Of a DNA stretch of 20,222 bases, positions 8,441-15,282 are shown piece by piece. Positions within the stretch are counted from its first letter, which is position 1. The number at the start of each line of letters is the position of its first letter. The notes under the pieces are model-generated. The model made no database searches. It saw only the letters and a program-made list of their open reading frames with translations, and was not told where the DNA came from. This DNA comes from an uncultured Chitinophaga sp. (lineage in GTDB: Bacteria > Bacteroidota > Bacteroidia > Chitinophagales > Chitinophagaceae). Both the position numbers and the translations under genes were made by a program. The stretch spans positions 1 to 20,222 of the forward strand of contig NZ_CALNBI010000405.1 in assembly GCF_937874145.1 (NCBI RefSeq), read 5' to 3'.

Positions 8441-11338
8441 ATGCGGCATGCACTGATCTTTACTTTATTTATGCTGACCTGCGCACAGTTGACAAAAGCG
8501 CAGAACCTGGTACTGAAAGGTGTGTTGAAGGATAAGAGTGACAGTACTTTACTGAAGAATGCCACCATCCGGGTGAGCAGCCCGGAAGACGCCAACTTCC
8601 GCAAACAGGCGCTGACAGGCCCCAACGGCGCCTTCGAAATAACCGGCCTTTCACAGCAGCCTTACCTGCTGACGATTTCGTACGTAGGCTACGGCGAATT
8701 GCAACGCGCCATCATGCTGCAGGCGGAAACGCAGGACCTGGGCACCATTTATCTCCCCAAATCCTCCCGTGAACTGCAGGAAGTAGTCATCAAAGGCCAG
8801 GTGCCGCCCTCTCAAATGAAAGGCGACACCCTCCAATATAACGCCGACGCCTTTAAAGTGAACCCGGACGCCAGCGGTGAGGATCTTATCCGCAAGATGC
8901 CCGGCATCACCGTGGAAAACGGAACCGTAAAAGCAGGCGGCGAAGAAGTGCGCAAGGTGACGGTCGACGGGAAGGAATTTTTCGGGGAAGATGCCACCCT
9001 GGCCCTCCGTAACCTCCCTGCCGAAGTGATCTCCAAGATCGAAGTATTCGACCGCATGAGCGACCAGGCGCGCTTCACCGGCTTCGACGACGGCAATACC
9101 ACCAAAGCCATCAACATCGTGACCCGCGCGGAAATGCGCCAGGGCCAGTTCGGCAAGCTATTCGCCGGATATGGTACCGACGGCCGGTATTCCGCCGGCG
9201 GCAACGTGAACCTGTTCAAGGAAAACAAGCGCATCTCCATCATCGGGATGACCAACAACGTGAACCAGCAAAACTTCTCCTCGCAGGATCTCCTGGGCGT
9301 GCAGAACGCCGGCGGCGGCGGTGGCGGAAGAGGCGGTCGCGGTGGCGGTGGCCGTGGCGGCGGAGGCTTCGGCGGTGGCGGGAACAGCAACTTCATGGTA
9401 GGAGGGCAGAACGGCCTGAACAAAACCAATTCCATCGGTATCAACTACAACGACCAATGGGGCAAGAAAGTGAATTTCAACGCCAGCTATTTCTTCAATA
9501 ACAGTGGTAACGACAACCTGAACATCACCCGCTCGCAAACGCAGTTGCCGGAAGGCGTTCAGCTGGAAAATGACACTTCGTACGCAGGGAGCCGCAACTT
9601 CAACCACCGGGTGAACATGCGCCTGGAGTACAATATCGATTCCAACAACTCCATCATCTTCACCCCCAATATCAGTTTCCAGAACAACGATTCCTGGTCC
9701 AACAACTTCGGAAATACCTTCTTTTCCGATAAATTGCTGAGCACCAACCTCCGGAATACCGACAATACCAACTCCGGCTACAATTTCAACGGTAACCTTA
9801 CCTACCGCCACTCGTTCGCCAAACGCGGCCGGACGATCAGCTTCGGCGTAGGCGGCAGCACCAACAACCGCCGCGGCACCAACTTCACGAACAGCGACCT
9901 GGATTACCCGGAAGAGCCCCGTAACAACGACTCCCTCCGCCAGCGCGTACGCCCGCTTTCCAGCGGCAAATCGCTGAACCTGAACGTGTCTTACACCGAG
10001 CCGGTCGGCAAAATGGGACAACTGCAATTTAGCTATAACCCTTCCTGGTCGCGCAACGACGCCGACCGCAGGGCTTACGAGTTCGATTACTCCGGGGAGG
10101 ATTACACCATCCTCAATCCCTCGCAGTCGAACATGTTCAACAACCAGTACAACACCCAGTCGGCCGGCCTTAGCTACCGCCTCGGGAACCGCGACAAGAT
10201 GCTGAGCTTCGGCGCCAACTACCAGTACGCCGAAATGCAGAGCGAGCGTACCTATCCCAATACAGCCGCGGTGAAGCAGCATTTCGCCAATGTGCTGCCG
10301 AACCTCATGCTGATGGCCAAAGTGGGCGAATACGGCAGGGTGCGGCTGTTCTATCGCTCTTCGACCCAGCAACCGAATATCGACCAGCTGCAGGACGTGT
10401 ACATTTATTCCGGCCTCACCAACGTATCGATCGGTAACCCGGACCTGAAGCAGATGTACGGCCACCAGGTGTCGGGCAGGTACAACTACACCAATACCCA
10501 AAGCGGCAATAACTTCTTCGCAAACCTTTTCGTAAACAGCCGCCAGGATTACATCGCCAATGCGATTTATACGGCTACCCGGGCAGACTCCCTGCTGTCG
10601 GCCACGGATACGCTGAAACGCGGCGGCCGCCTGTCGAAGGCCACGAATATGGACGGTTACTTCAGCGCGCGGTCGTTCTTCACGTATGGGGTTCCCCTGA
10701 AATTCATCAAATCGAACTTCAACCTGAACGCCGGCGCGGGTTACGAGAAGATCCCCGGCATCACGAACCAGGTGGAAGGCTTCACGCACAACTATAATTA
10801 CAACCTCGGCGCCGTAGTGAGCAGCAATATCAGCGAGTACATCGACTTCACGGTATCGTACGACGCGGTGTTCAACGTGGTGAACAATACGATCGAGCCG
10901 GCCAATAACGGCAACTATTCGACCCACAACGCCCGCGCGTCTGTAAACCTGCTCAGCAAATCGGGCTGGGTGCTGCAGAACGAGATCAACCATACGTTCA
11001 CGAAAGGCCTGGGCGACGGGTTCGACCAGCGCTTCTGGCTCTGGAACGCCAGCGTGGGCAAGAAGTTCCTCAAAAACCAGCGCGGAGAGCTGCGCGCCTC
11101 GGTGTTTGACCTGCTGAAACAGAACAGGAGCATCAACCGGAGCGTGAACGGCCTCGACATCGTGGATACCCAGAACCAGGTGCTTACCCAGTATTTTATG
11201 CTTACATTTACCTACCGGCTGCGGAATTTCGGTAAGGCGAAACAGCAGGAGGGGGGAGAACGCCGCAGGTTCGAGCGCGGGCCCGGCGAATATGGTCCTC
11301 CTCCGGGCGGCGGCAGGATGGGCCGTCCATCTTTCTAA
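8441..11338 (+). CDS. Outer-membrane beta-barrel protein with carboxypeptidase-regulatory-like N-terminus
   Basis: A 965-residue secreted protein. I start it at ATG 8441 because this gives a good signal peptide (MRHALIFTLFMLTCAQLTKAQ); an upstream TTG at 8396 would only add 15 residues before it. Domains in order: signal peptide; a beta-sandwich of the CarboxypepD_reg-like type (about 21-110); a TonB-dependent-receptor plug-like region (about 115-250, with LQEVVIKGQ, DLIRKMPGITVENG and KVTVDGKEFFGEDA); a 24-residue Gly/Arg tract (291-314); and a long barrel region rich in Asn and aromatic strands ending in FTYRLRNF. The last 30 residues are again Gly/Pro/Arg-rich. No clear TonB box is seen. 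This is the OMP_b-brl_3 family, whose substrates are mostly unknown. The sigma factor gene follows after 50 bases with no terminator between. Confidence 0.9.
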   Translation: MRHALIFTLFMLTCAQLTKAQNLVLKGVLKDKSDSTLLKNATIRVSSPEDANFRKQALTGPNGAFEITGLSQQPYLLTISYVGYGELQRAIMLQAETQDLGTIYLPKSSRELQEVVIKGQVPPSQMKGDTLQYNADAFKVNPDASGEDLIRKMPGITVENGTVKAGGEEVRKVTVDGKEFFGEDATLALRNLPAEVISKIEVFDRMSDQARFTGFDDGNTTKAINIVTRAEMRQGQFGKLFAGYGTDGRYSAGGNVNLFKENKRISIIGMTNNVNQQNFSSQDLLGVQNAGGGGGGRGGRGGGGRGGGGFGGGGNSNFMVGGQNGLNKTNSIGINYNDQWGKKVNFNASYFFNNSGNDNLNITRSQTQLPEGVQLENDTSYAGSRNFNHRVNMRLEYNIDSNNSIIFTPNISFQNNDSWSNNFGNTFFSDKLLSTNLRNTDNTNSGYNFNGNLTYRHSFAKRGRTISFGVGGSTNNRRGTNFTNSDLDYPEEPRNNDSLRQRVRPLSSGKSLNLNVSYTEPVGKMGQLQFSYNPSWSRNDADRRAYEFDYSGEDYTILNPSQSNMFNNQYNTQSAGLSYRLGNRDKMLSFGANYQYAEMQSERTYPNTAAVKQHFANVLPNLMLMAKVGEYGRVRLFYRSSTQQPNIDQLQDVYIYSGLTNVSIGNPDLKQMYGHQVSGRYNYTNTQSGNNFFANLFVNSRQDYIANAIYTATRADSLLSATDTLKRGGRLSKATNMDGYFSARSFFTYGVPLKFIKSNFNLNAGAGYEKIPGITNQVEGFTHNYNYNLGAVVSSNISEYIDFTVSYDAVFNVVNNTIEPANNGNYSTHNARASVNLLSKSGWVLQNEINHTFTKGLGDGFDQRFWLWNASVGKKFLKNQRGELRASVFDLLKQNRSINRSVNGLDIVDTQNQVLTQYFMLTFTYRLRNFGKAKQQEGGERRRFERGPGEYGPPPGGGRMGRPSF
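9311..9382 (+). repeat. GGN-codon low-complexity tract encoding poly-Gly with Arg
   Basis: Twenty-four consecutive codons encode Gly interrupted only by three Arg and one Phe (residues 291-314 of the outer-membrane protein). The DNA is a near-repeat of GGC/GGT triplets, prone to slippage in units of three. It lies between the plug-like domain and the barrel, where family members often carry a disordered loop. Confidence 0.85.
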
Positions 11339-11388
11339 CCCTTCCGACCATTTTGCATACCGATTTAACCAAACTATAAAACCGCCAA

Positions 11389-11955
11389 TTGACGGACAAC
11401 ATCGCAAATTTGAAGCAGGGGAGCGAAGCGGCTTTCAGGGAGCTGGTGGAGCAGTGGCAGGGCATGGTGTACAACACCGCGCTGGGCATACTGCAAAACA
11501 CGGCCGACGCGGAAGACGTGTCGCAGGAGGTGTTCATGCAGGTGTTTGAGTCGATCGGGACGTTCAAAGGCGAAGCCAAAATTTCCACCTGGCTGTACCG
11601 GATCACGGTCACAAAGTGCCTGGACTTCCTGCGGAAAAAGACGAGGAAGAAACGCTGGGGGAAGGTGATGAGCATTTTCGGGGATAACCAGGAATTGCTG
11701 GTGGACCCGCCGGATTTTCACCATCCCGGCGTGGAACTGGCCAACAAGGAGCGTTCGCAATTGCTTTTCAAAGCCATCGGCAAGCTGCCCGACAGCCAGA
11801 AGGCGGCGTTTGTGCTCCACAAGCTGGAGGGGCTGAGCAGCAAGGAGATAGGCGGAATTATGGACGCCAGCGTGTCGGCCGTGGAAGGCCTGCTGCACCG
11901 GGCGAGGCTGAATTTGCGGCAGCAACTGGAAAAATATTACAAGGAAGGGGAATAA
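11389..11955 (+). CDS. ECF-type RNA polymerase sigma factor (TTG start)
   Basis: A 188-residue sigma-70 family protein of the extracytoplasmic-function group. Region 2 is seen at about residues 15-85 (FRELVEQWQGMVYNTALGIL, DAEDVSQEVFMQVF, STWLYRITVTKCLDFLRKK). Region 4 lies at about 130-180 (LPDSQKAAFVLHKLEGLSSK, then SAVEGLLHRARLNLRQQL), the helix-turn-helix contacting the -35 element. The start is TTG at 11389: an in-frame TAA at 11377 leaves only a few codons upstream, no ATG or GTG among them, and the first internal Met is residue 26, inside region 2. It lies 50 bases after the outer-membrane protein gene and 47 before the anti-sigma-like gene, so it probably directs an envelope response including this cluster. 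Confidence 0.92.
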   Translation: MTDNIANLKQGSEAAFRELVEQWQGMVYNTALGILQNTADAEDVSQEVFMQVFESIGTFKGEAKISTWLYRITVTKCLDFLRKKTRKKRWGKVMSIFGDNQELLVDPPDFHHPGVELANKERSQLLFKAIGKLPDSQKAAFVLHKLEGLSSKEIGGIMDASVSAVEGLLHRARLNLRQQLEKYYKEGE

Positions 11956-12002
11956 AACGAAAGGTTTTTTAAGAAACATCGTCTAACTAAAATATAGCGA
12001 TT

Positions 12003-12347
12003 ATGAACAAGCGAAGAGACATAGATCAGGAAATCGAACGGACGCTCGCCAGCCTCGACGGGGTGGAGCGCGCGCAGCCGGATGATTTCTTCTTTACCCG
12101 TCTCAGGGCAAGAATGCAGCGGATTGCGCCGGCCGACGCCTGGGAGCGTTTCATCGGCGTCATTACCCGTCCGGCCATCGCGATAAGCGCCATAGCGTTG
12201 ATTTTAGGGTTGAACGGGACGCTGGCCGTCATGAACTGGAAACCGCAGGAAAGGACGGAGCAGGCCGCTTTGCAGCAGGCTTTTGCCGACGAATATGCCC
12301 TGGGAATCAATACTTTTTATGATTATGAAAAAACAGATCCGCAATGA
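12003..12347 (+). CDS. Small single-pass membrane protein, probable anti-sigma partner
   Basis: A 114-residue protein with a charged cytoplasmic N-terminus (IERTLASLDGVERAQPDDFF, residues 11-30, then FTRLRARMQ), one membrane helix at about 57-77, and a short C-terminal part outside. Small proteins with this SLDG...FFxTRLxARM pattern commonly sit directly downstream of ECF sigma genes in Bacteroidota, so an anti-sigma role is likely. It lacks the HxxxCxxC zinc motif of classical ZAS anti-sigma factors, so the mechanism would differ. The 3' end overlaps the next start codon by 4 bases (ATGA), which implies translational coupling with the CpxP/Spy-like protein. Anti-sigma role is inference from position and topology. 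Confidence 0.8.
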   Translation: MNKRRDIDQEIERTLASLDGVERAQPDDFFFTRLRARMQRIAPADAWERFIGVITRPAIAISAIALILGLNGTLAVMNWKPQERTEQAALQQAFADEYALGINTFYDYEKTDPQ

Positions 12348-12868
12348 GGGAAGCCTTCGCTAAGCATAAAGTTTTAAGCGTACTGGTGATCCTGTTGCTG
12401 CTGACAAACCTTTTCCTGGTATTTTTTATCGTCTGGAAGAAGCCTGAAGACCCCTCCAGGGGCCGTCCGCCGCGTGGCGAAGTGATGCAGCTCCTGGAAA
12501 AGGAAGTGGGTTTTAATAAAGACCAGATCGAGTCTTACCGGCAGCTCAAAGAGCAGCATTGGGAAAGAATTAAGCCCGCATTTACCGGCATGCGAACTGC
12601 AAAAGACAATCTGTATAAACTGCTGAGCAGCGGCTCAGTGCCTGATTCCGTTGTGATGGCAGCGGCAGACACGATCGCGGCGAAGCAAAAAAATATCGAC
12701 CTCCAGACCTTCCGTCACTTCCAGCAGGTGCGCGCCCTTTGCACGCCCGAACAGCAGCCGCGCTTCGACTCCGTGGTGCAGCTGGTACTGAAGAAGATGA
12801 ACGGCCCCTGGCGCAAAGGTACCCCGCGGGAAGACAGCACCCGCAAACAACCCGCGCCCGACCGCTAA
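12344..12868 (+). CDS. Membrane-anchored periplasmic CpxP/Spy/heavy-metal-sensor-like protein
   Basis: A 174-residue protein with a membrane helix at about residues 10-31 and a periplasmic helical body. The body has pairs of helices with the spaced Leu/Gln pattern of the Spy/CpxP/CnrX group (GFNKDQIESYRQLKEQHW, then an FRHFQQVRALCTPEQQPRFD stretch where TPEQ stands for the LTxxQ motif). Such proteins sense misfolded envelope proteins or metals and can control sigma/anti-sigma pairs. The tail is basic and proline-rich, presumably disordered. It overlaps the anti-sigma-like gene by four bases and precedes a secreted relative by 27 bases, so the set is one operon. Superfamily call good; the ligand cannot be named. 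Confidence 0.82.
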   Translation: MREAFAKHKVLSVLVILLLLTNLFLVFFIVWKKPEDPSRGRPPRGEVMQLLEKEVGFNKDQIESYRQLKEQHWERIKPAFTGMRTAKDNLYKLLSSGSVPDSVVMAAADTIAAKQKNIDLQTFRHFQQVRALCTPEQQPRFDSVVQLVLKKMNGPWRKGTPREDSTRKQPAPDR

Positions 12869-12895
12869 ATACGAAACCCTCAAATACGCAACCAC

Positions 12896-13294
12896 ATGAA
12901 ACAAAGATTTCTGTTAACAGTGGCCCTCGTCCTCACGATGGGCCTGGGAGCCTACGCCCAGCAAGGCGGCGGCCAGCAACGCCGTTCACCCGAAGAACGC
13001 GTGAAAGCCATGCTCGAAAGACTGACCCCCGAACTGAAACTCAGCCAGGACCAGGTCGTGAAACTCGACACCGTGTTCACCCGCAATTTCAAGGAAATGC
13101 AGAAAATGCGTGAAGATGCACAAGCCTCCGGCAATCGTCCTGACCGCGAAGCGTTCCAGAAACTGAACAACGACCGCGACGAAAAAGTAAAAGCCATCCT
13201 CTCCGAAGAACAATTCAAAAAGTACAAGGAGCAACAGGAAGCCATGCGCCAGCGTGGTGGCGGCGGCCCCCGCGGAGGTGGCGGCCAGCGTTAG
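12896..13294 (+). CDS. Secreted Spy/CpxP-like periplasmic protein with Gly-rich ends
   Basis: A 132-residue protein starting with a clear signal peptide (MKQRFLLTVALVLTMGLGAYAQ, cleavage after AYA). The mature part is highly charged and all-helical, with an LTPELKLSQDQ motif (LTxxQ-like) near residues 43-53 and a second ILSEEQFKKYKEQQE motif near the end. It begins with QGGGQQ and ends in a Gly/Arg tail (RQRGGGGPRGGGGQR). It resembles Spy/CpxP periplasmic chaperones that buffer unfolded envelope proteins. As the last gene of the sigma operon it is a plausible effector. A strong terminator follows within 25 bases. Confidence 0.85.
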   Translation: MKQRFLLTVALVLTMGLGAYAQQGGGQQRRSPEERVKAMLERLTPELKLSQDQVVKLDTVFTRNFKEMQKMREDAQASGNRPDREAFQKLNNDRDEKVKAILSEEQFKKYKEQQEAMRQRGGGGPRGGGGQR

Positions 13295-13315
13295 CATAAA
13301 CTGTCATGAGCCATA

Positions 13316-13370
13316 GCCGTATCCCGCTGCATAACTACGAAGAATGCACGCAGTGGGGTGCGGCTTTTTC
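13316..13370 (+). terminator. Terminator ending the sigma/Spy-like operon
   Basis: Bases 13316-13330 (GCCGTATCCCGCTGC) pair along their full 15-bp length with 13350-13364 (GCAGTGGGGTGCGGC), using three G-U wobbles, around a 19-base loop and followed by five Ts. It lies 22 bases after the Spy-like stop codon. Confidence 0.82.
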
Positions 13371-13415
13371 ATGCCCTTGCGGATTTGTCGTATTATTGCG
13401 GCAGATAATCCGTTC

Positions 13416-14891
13416 ATGCTGAATTTCCTCAAAGAACACTGGCAGTCCATCGGCATCATTATTCTTTATGGCATTACCTTCCTGGTAGCCATCAAAGCCC
13501 TGCTGGAAACCCGCTCCACCGGCAAAACGCTGGCTTATCTGCTCCTGTTGTTCTTCCTGCCCGGTATCGGCGTGCTCGTGTACCTGCTCATCGGCGTCAA
13601 CCGCCGCGTCAACCGGATATACAGCCGCAAGTGGATGAGCAACGTCCGCCTCAGCGAGCGCCTGCAGGATTATCTCCGCCGCGAAAACCGGCAAACGCTA
13701 CTCGAGCATTCCGACCTCGTTACCAATAAAACCGGCATCGCCCGGCTGCTTTTCCGCGATTCGCTGTCACCGCTCACGCCCGATAATGAAACCGTGCTGC
13801 TGCTGAACGGCGAGGAAAAGTTCCCCATGATGCTGGACGCCCTCAAAGCCGCGCAGCATCACATCCACCTCGAATATTACATTTTCGAAGAAACCGGCAT
13901 CGGCCGCGAAGTCATGGACGTGCTGAAGATGAAAGCGGGCCAGGGCGTGGAAGTGCGCTTCATTTACGATGATTTCGGCAGCAACGATATCAACCGGCGC
14001 TTCCTGCGCGAAATGCGGAAAGCCGGGGTGGAAGTGTTCCCGTTTTACCGCGTGAAACTGCTCGCCAACCGCCTCAATTACCGCAACCACCGCAAGATCG
14101 TGGTGATCGACGGGCATACCGGGTTCATCGGCGGCATCAACGTGGCCGACCGGTACATCAACGATCCGGCGTACCGGAAGAAGCACAAGGAAAAGTGGCC
14201 GTACTGGCGCGATACGCATCTCTGCATCAAGGGGCAGGGCGTGCATACGCTGCAGTTCCTCTTTATGGGCGACTGGAATTTCTGTGCAGACAGCGACCTG
14301 CCCATCACCCACGAATTCTTCCCCGATATCCCCGTTTCCGGCAAAGACCTCGTGCAGATTGCGGCGAGCGGGCCCGATTCAGAGCGCTCATCGATCATGT
14401 TGTCGTACCTGGCGGCAATCAACCAGGCGCAGCGTTCGGTGTACATCACCACGCCGTATTTCATTCCCAACGAAGCGATTTACAACGCCCTGCAGCAGGC
14501 CGCGTTGTCGGGCGTGGATGTGCGGCTGCTGGTGCCGGGTATCAGCGACAGCAAGCTGGTGAACCTGGGAGCATCGTCGTTTTATGAAGACCTGCTGGTT
14601 TGCGGCGTGAAGATTTACCGCTACCAAAAAGGTTTTGTGCACGCAAAAACGATGGTGGTGGATGATAACCTGAGCGTGGTAGGCACGGCCAATATGGATA
14701 TCCGGAGTTTCGACTTCAATTTCGAAGTAAATGCATTCGTATATAGCCGGGAAATGAACTGGAAGCTGTCGGAGGCCTTTTTGCAGGATTGTCTCTATGC
14801 ACAGCAACTGGATCTGGAGGAGTGGCGGGATAGGGGGAGATGGACAAGGATTTGCGAAGCGGTAGTACGGCTGTTCAGCCCGCTTTCGTAA
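13416..14891 (+). CDS. cls: Cardiolipin synthase (phospholipase D family)
   Basis: A 491-residue membrane enzyme that condenses two phosphatidylglycerols to cardiolipin and glycerol. I choose ATG 13416 because it puts the first of two N-terminal membrane helices (about residues 10-28 and 37-57) at the start, as is normal for the family. An upstream in-frame Met at 13344 lies inside the preceding terminator. Two phospholipase D HKD motifs are intact: HRKIVVID (His225, Lys227, Asp232) and HAKTMVVD (His409, Lys411, Asp416). Length and architecture (PLDNc helices, two PLD domains) are normal. The gene is probably monocistronic: a terminator precedes it and the ArsR promoter region follows. Confidence 0.93.
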   Translation: MLNFLKEHWQSIGIIILYGITFLVAIKALLETRSTGKTLAYLLLLFFLPGIGVLVYLLIGVNRRVNRIYSRKWMSNVRLSERLQDYLRRENRQTLLEHSDLVTNKTGIARLLFRDSLSPLTPDNETVLLLNGEEKFPMMLDALKAAQHHIHLEYYIFEETGIGREVMDVLKMKAGQGVEVRFIYDDFGSNDINRRFLREMRKAGVEVFPFYRVKLLANRLNYRNHRKIVVIDGHTGFIGGINVADRYINDPAYRKKHKEKWPYWRDTHLCIKGQGVHTLQFLFMGDWNFCADSDLPITHEFFPDIPVSGKDLVQIAASGPDSERSSIMLSYLAAINQAQRSVYITTPYFIPNEAIYNALQQAALSGVDVRLLVPGISDSKLVNLGASSFYEDLLVCGVKIYRYQKGFVHAKTMVVDDNLSVVGTANMDIRSFDFNFEVNAFVYSREMNWKLSEAFLQDCLYAQQLDLEEWRDRGRWTRICEAVVRLFSPLS

Positions 14892-14908
14892 AGGCTGGGA
14901 AAAAAATA

Positions 14909-14929
14909 AATCGATAGATTTCGATATTT
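14909..14929. promoter_or_regulatory. Probable ArsR operator: paired CGAT boxes upstream of arsR
   Basis: The stretch AATCGATAGATTTCGATATT contains two CGAT cores 10 bases apart, one helical turn, each flanked by A/T. The same CGAT-in-AT words recur in front of the SDR gene (15241-15248 and 15258-15269). The site lies just upstream of the candidate -7 element of arsR, where a repressor would block the promoter. Recurrence is seen directly; binding by this ArsR is inferred. Confidence 0.55.
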
Positions 14930-14941
14930 CAAAAATGTTCC

Positions 14942-14949
14942 TATATTTG
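14942..14949 (+). promoter_or_regulatory. Candidate -7 promoter element of arsR
   Basis: TATATTTG is an exact match to TAnnTTTG. It ends only four bases before the ATG at 14954, so transcription would begin at or just inside the coding sequence: either the mRNA is leaderless or translation starts at the second Met (14966). No TTG is seen at the -33 position; the CGAT boxes occupy that region. Confidence 0.5.
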
Positions 14950-14953
14950 CATC

Positions 14954-15223
14954 ATGGACGCAGCGATGATCGAGAAGGCGGCAAATGCTCTGGCGGATAA
15001 AAACCGGATGGCTATACTGTTGAAGTTGGCCAGGCAGGAGAACTGTTGCTGTGGAGAAATCCAGGACATGATCTGTCTTTCTCAACCCACTGTGTCCCAT
15101 CACATCAAGATTTTGGTGGACAGCGGCGTGCTCATCAGCACGAAGGAGGGCCGGAATGTTACGCTGACCATCAATAAGGAGATGATGAAACATTTATCGA
15201 TGTTCTTCCTTCAGCTTAGCTGA
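14954..15223 (+). CDS. ArsR-family transcriptional regulator with Cys-rich motif
   Basis: An 89-residue winged-helix repressor. The recognition helix is typical (LSQPTVSHHIKILVDSGVL, residues 42-60) followed by the wing (STKEGRNVTLTI). Residues 31-33 are Cys-Cys-Cys, with a further Cys41. Cys31 and Cys33 fall where arsenic-sensing ArsR proteins carry the ELCVCDL CxC metal site, so thiol chemistry or metal(loid) sensing is possible. The start may be Met1 or Met5 because the promoter element lies so close. The SDR gene follows in the same direction, with similar boxes in between, so the pair probably forms a regulator-target unit. Family certain; inducer unknown. Confidence 0.92.
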   Translation: MDAAMIEKAANALADKNRMAILLKLARQENCCCGEIQDMICLSQPTVSHHIKILVDSGVLISTKEGRNVTLTINKEMMKHLSMFFLQLS

Positions 15224-15232
15224 TATTTTTTT
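15211..15232 (+). terminator. Small hairpin with T run overlapping the arsR stop codon
   Basis: TCAGC and GCTGA pair around a TTA loop (15211-15223), followed by TATTTTTTT. The 3' arm contains the stop codon of arsR. The stem is only 5 bp, so termination may be partial; if functional, the SDR gene depends on its own promoter. Confidence 0.4.
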
Positions 15233-15240
15233 ACTCAAAA

Positions 15241-15269
15241 TATCGATAATTTTAAATAAATCGATATAA
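15241..15269. promoter_or_regulatory. Probable ArsR operator: paired CGAT boxes upstream of the SDR gene
   Basis: The palindrome TATCGATA (15241-15248) and AAATCGATATAA (15258-15269) have CGAT cores 18 bases apart and end 13 bases before the SDR start codon. They share the ATCGATA word with the boxes before arsR. A further TATCGAT lies inside the 3' end of arsR at 15196. A weak -7-like word, TAATTTTA (15247-15254), overlaps them, which fits repression of the SDR gene. Confidence 0.55.
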
Positions 15270-15282
15270 CACACACTACAAA

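Noticed and set aside
9158..11407. 749-codon open frame on the minus strand opposite the outer-membrane protein gene
   Set aside because: Its product is an Ala/Val/Arg/Gly-rich mixture with no recognisable domain; it mirrors the GC-rich third positions of the real gene, which has a signal peptide and clear family motifs.
13344..13415. ATG at 13344 as start of cardiolipin synthase
   Set aside because: It lies inside the preceding terminator hairpin and adds residues not typical for the family; ATG 13416 begins directly before the first membrane helix.
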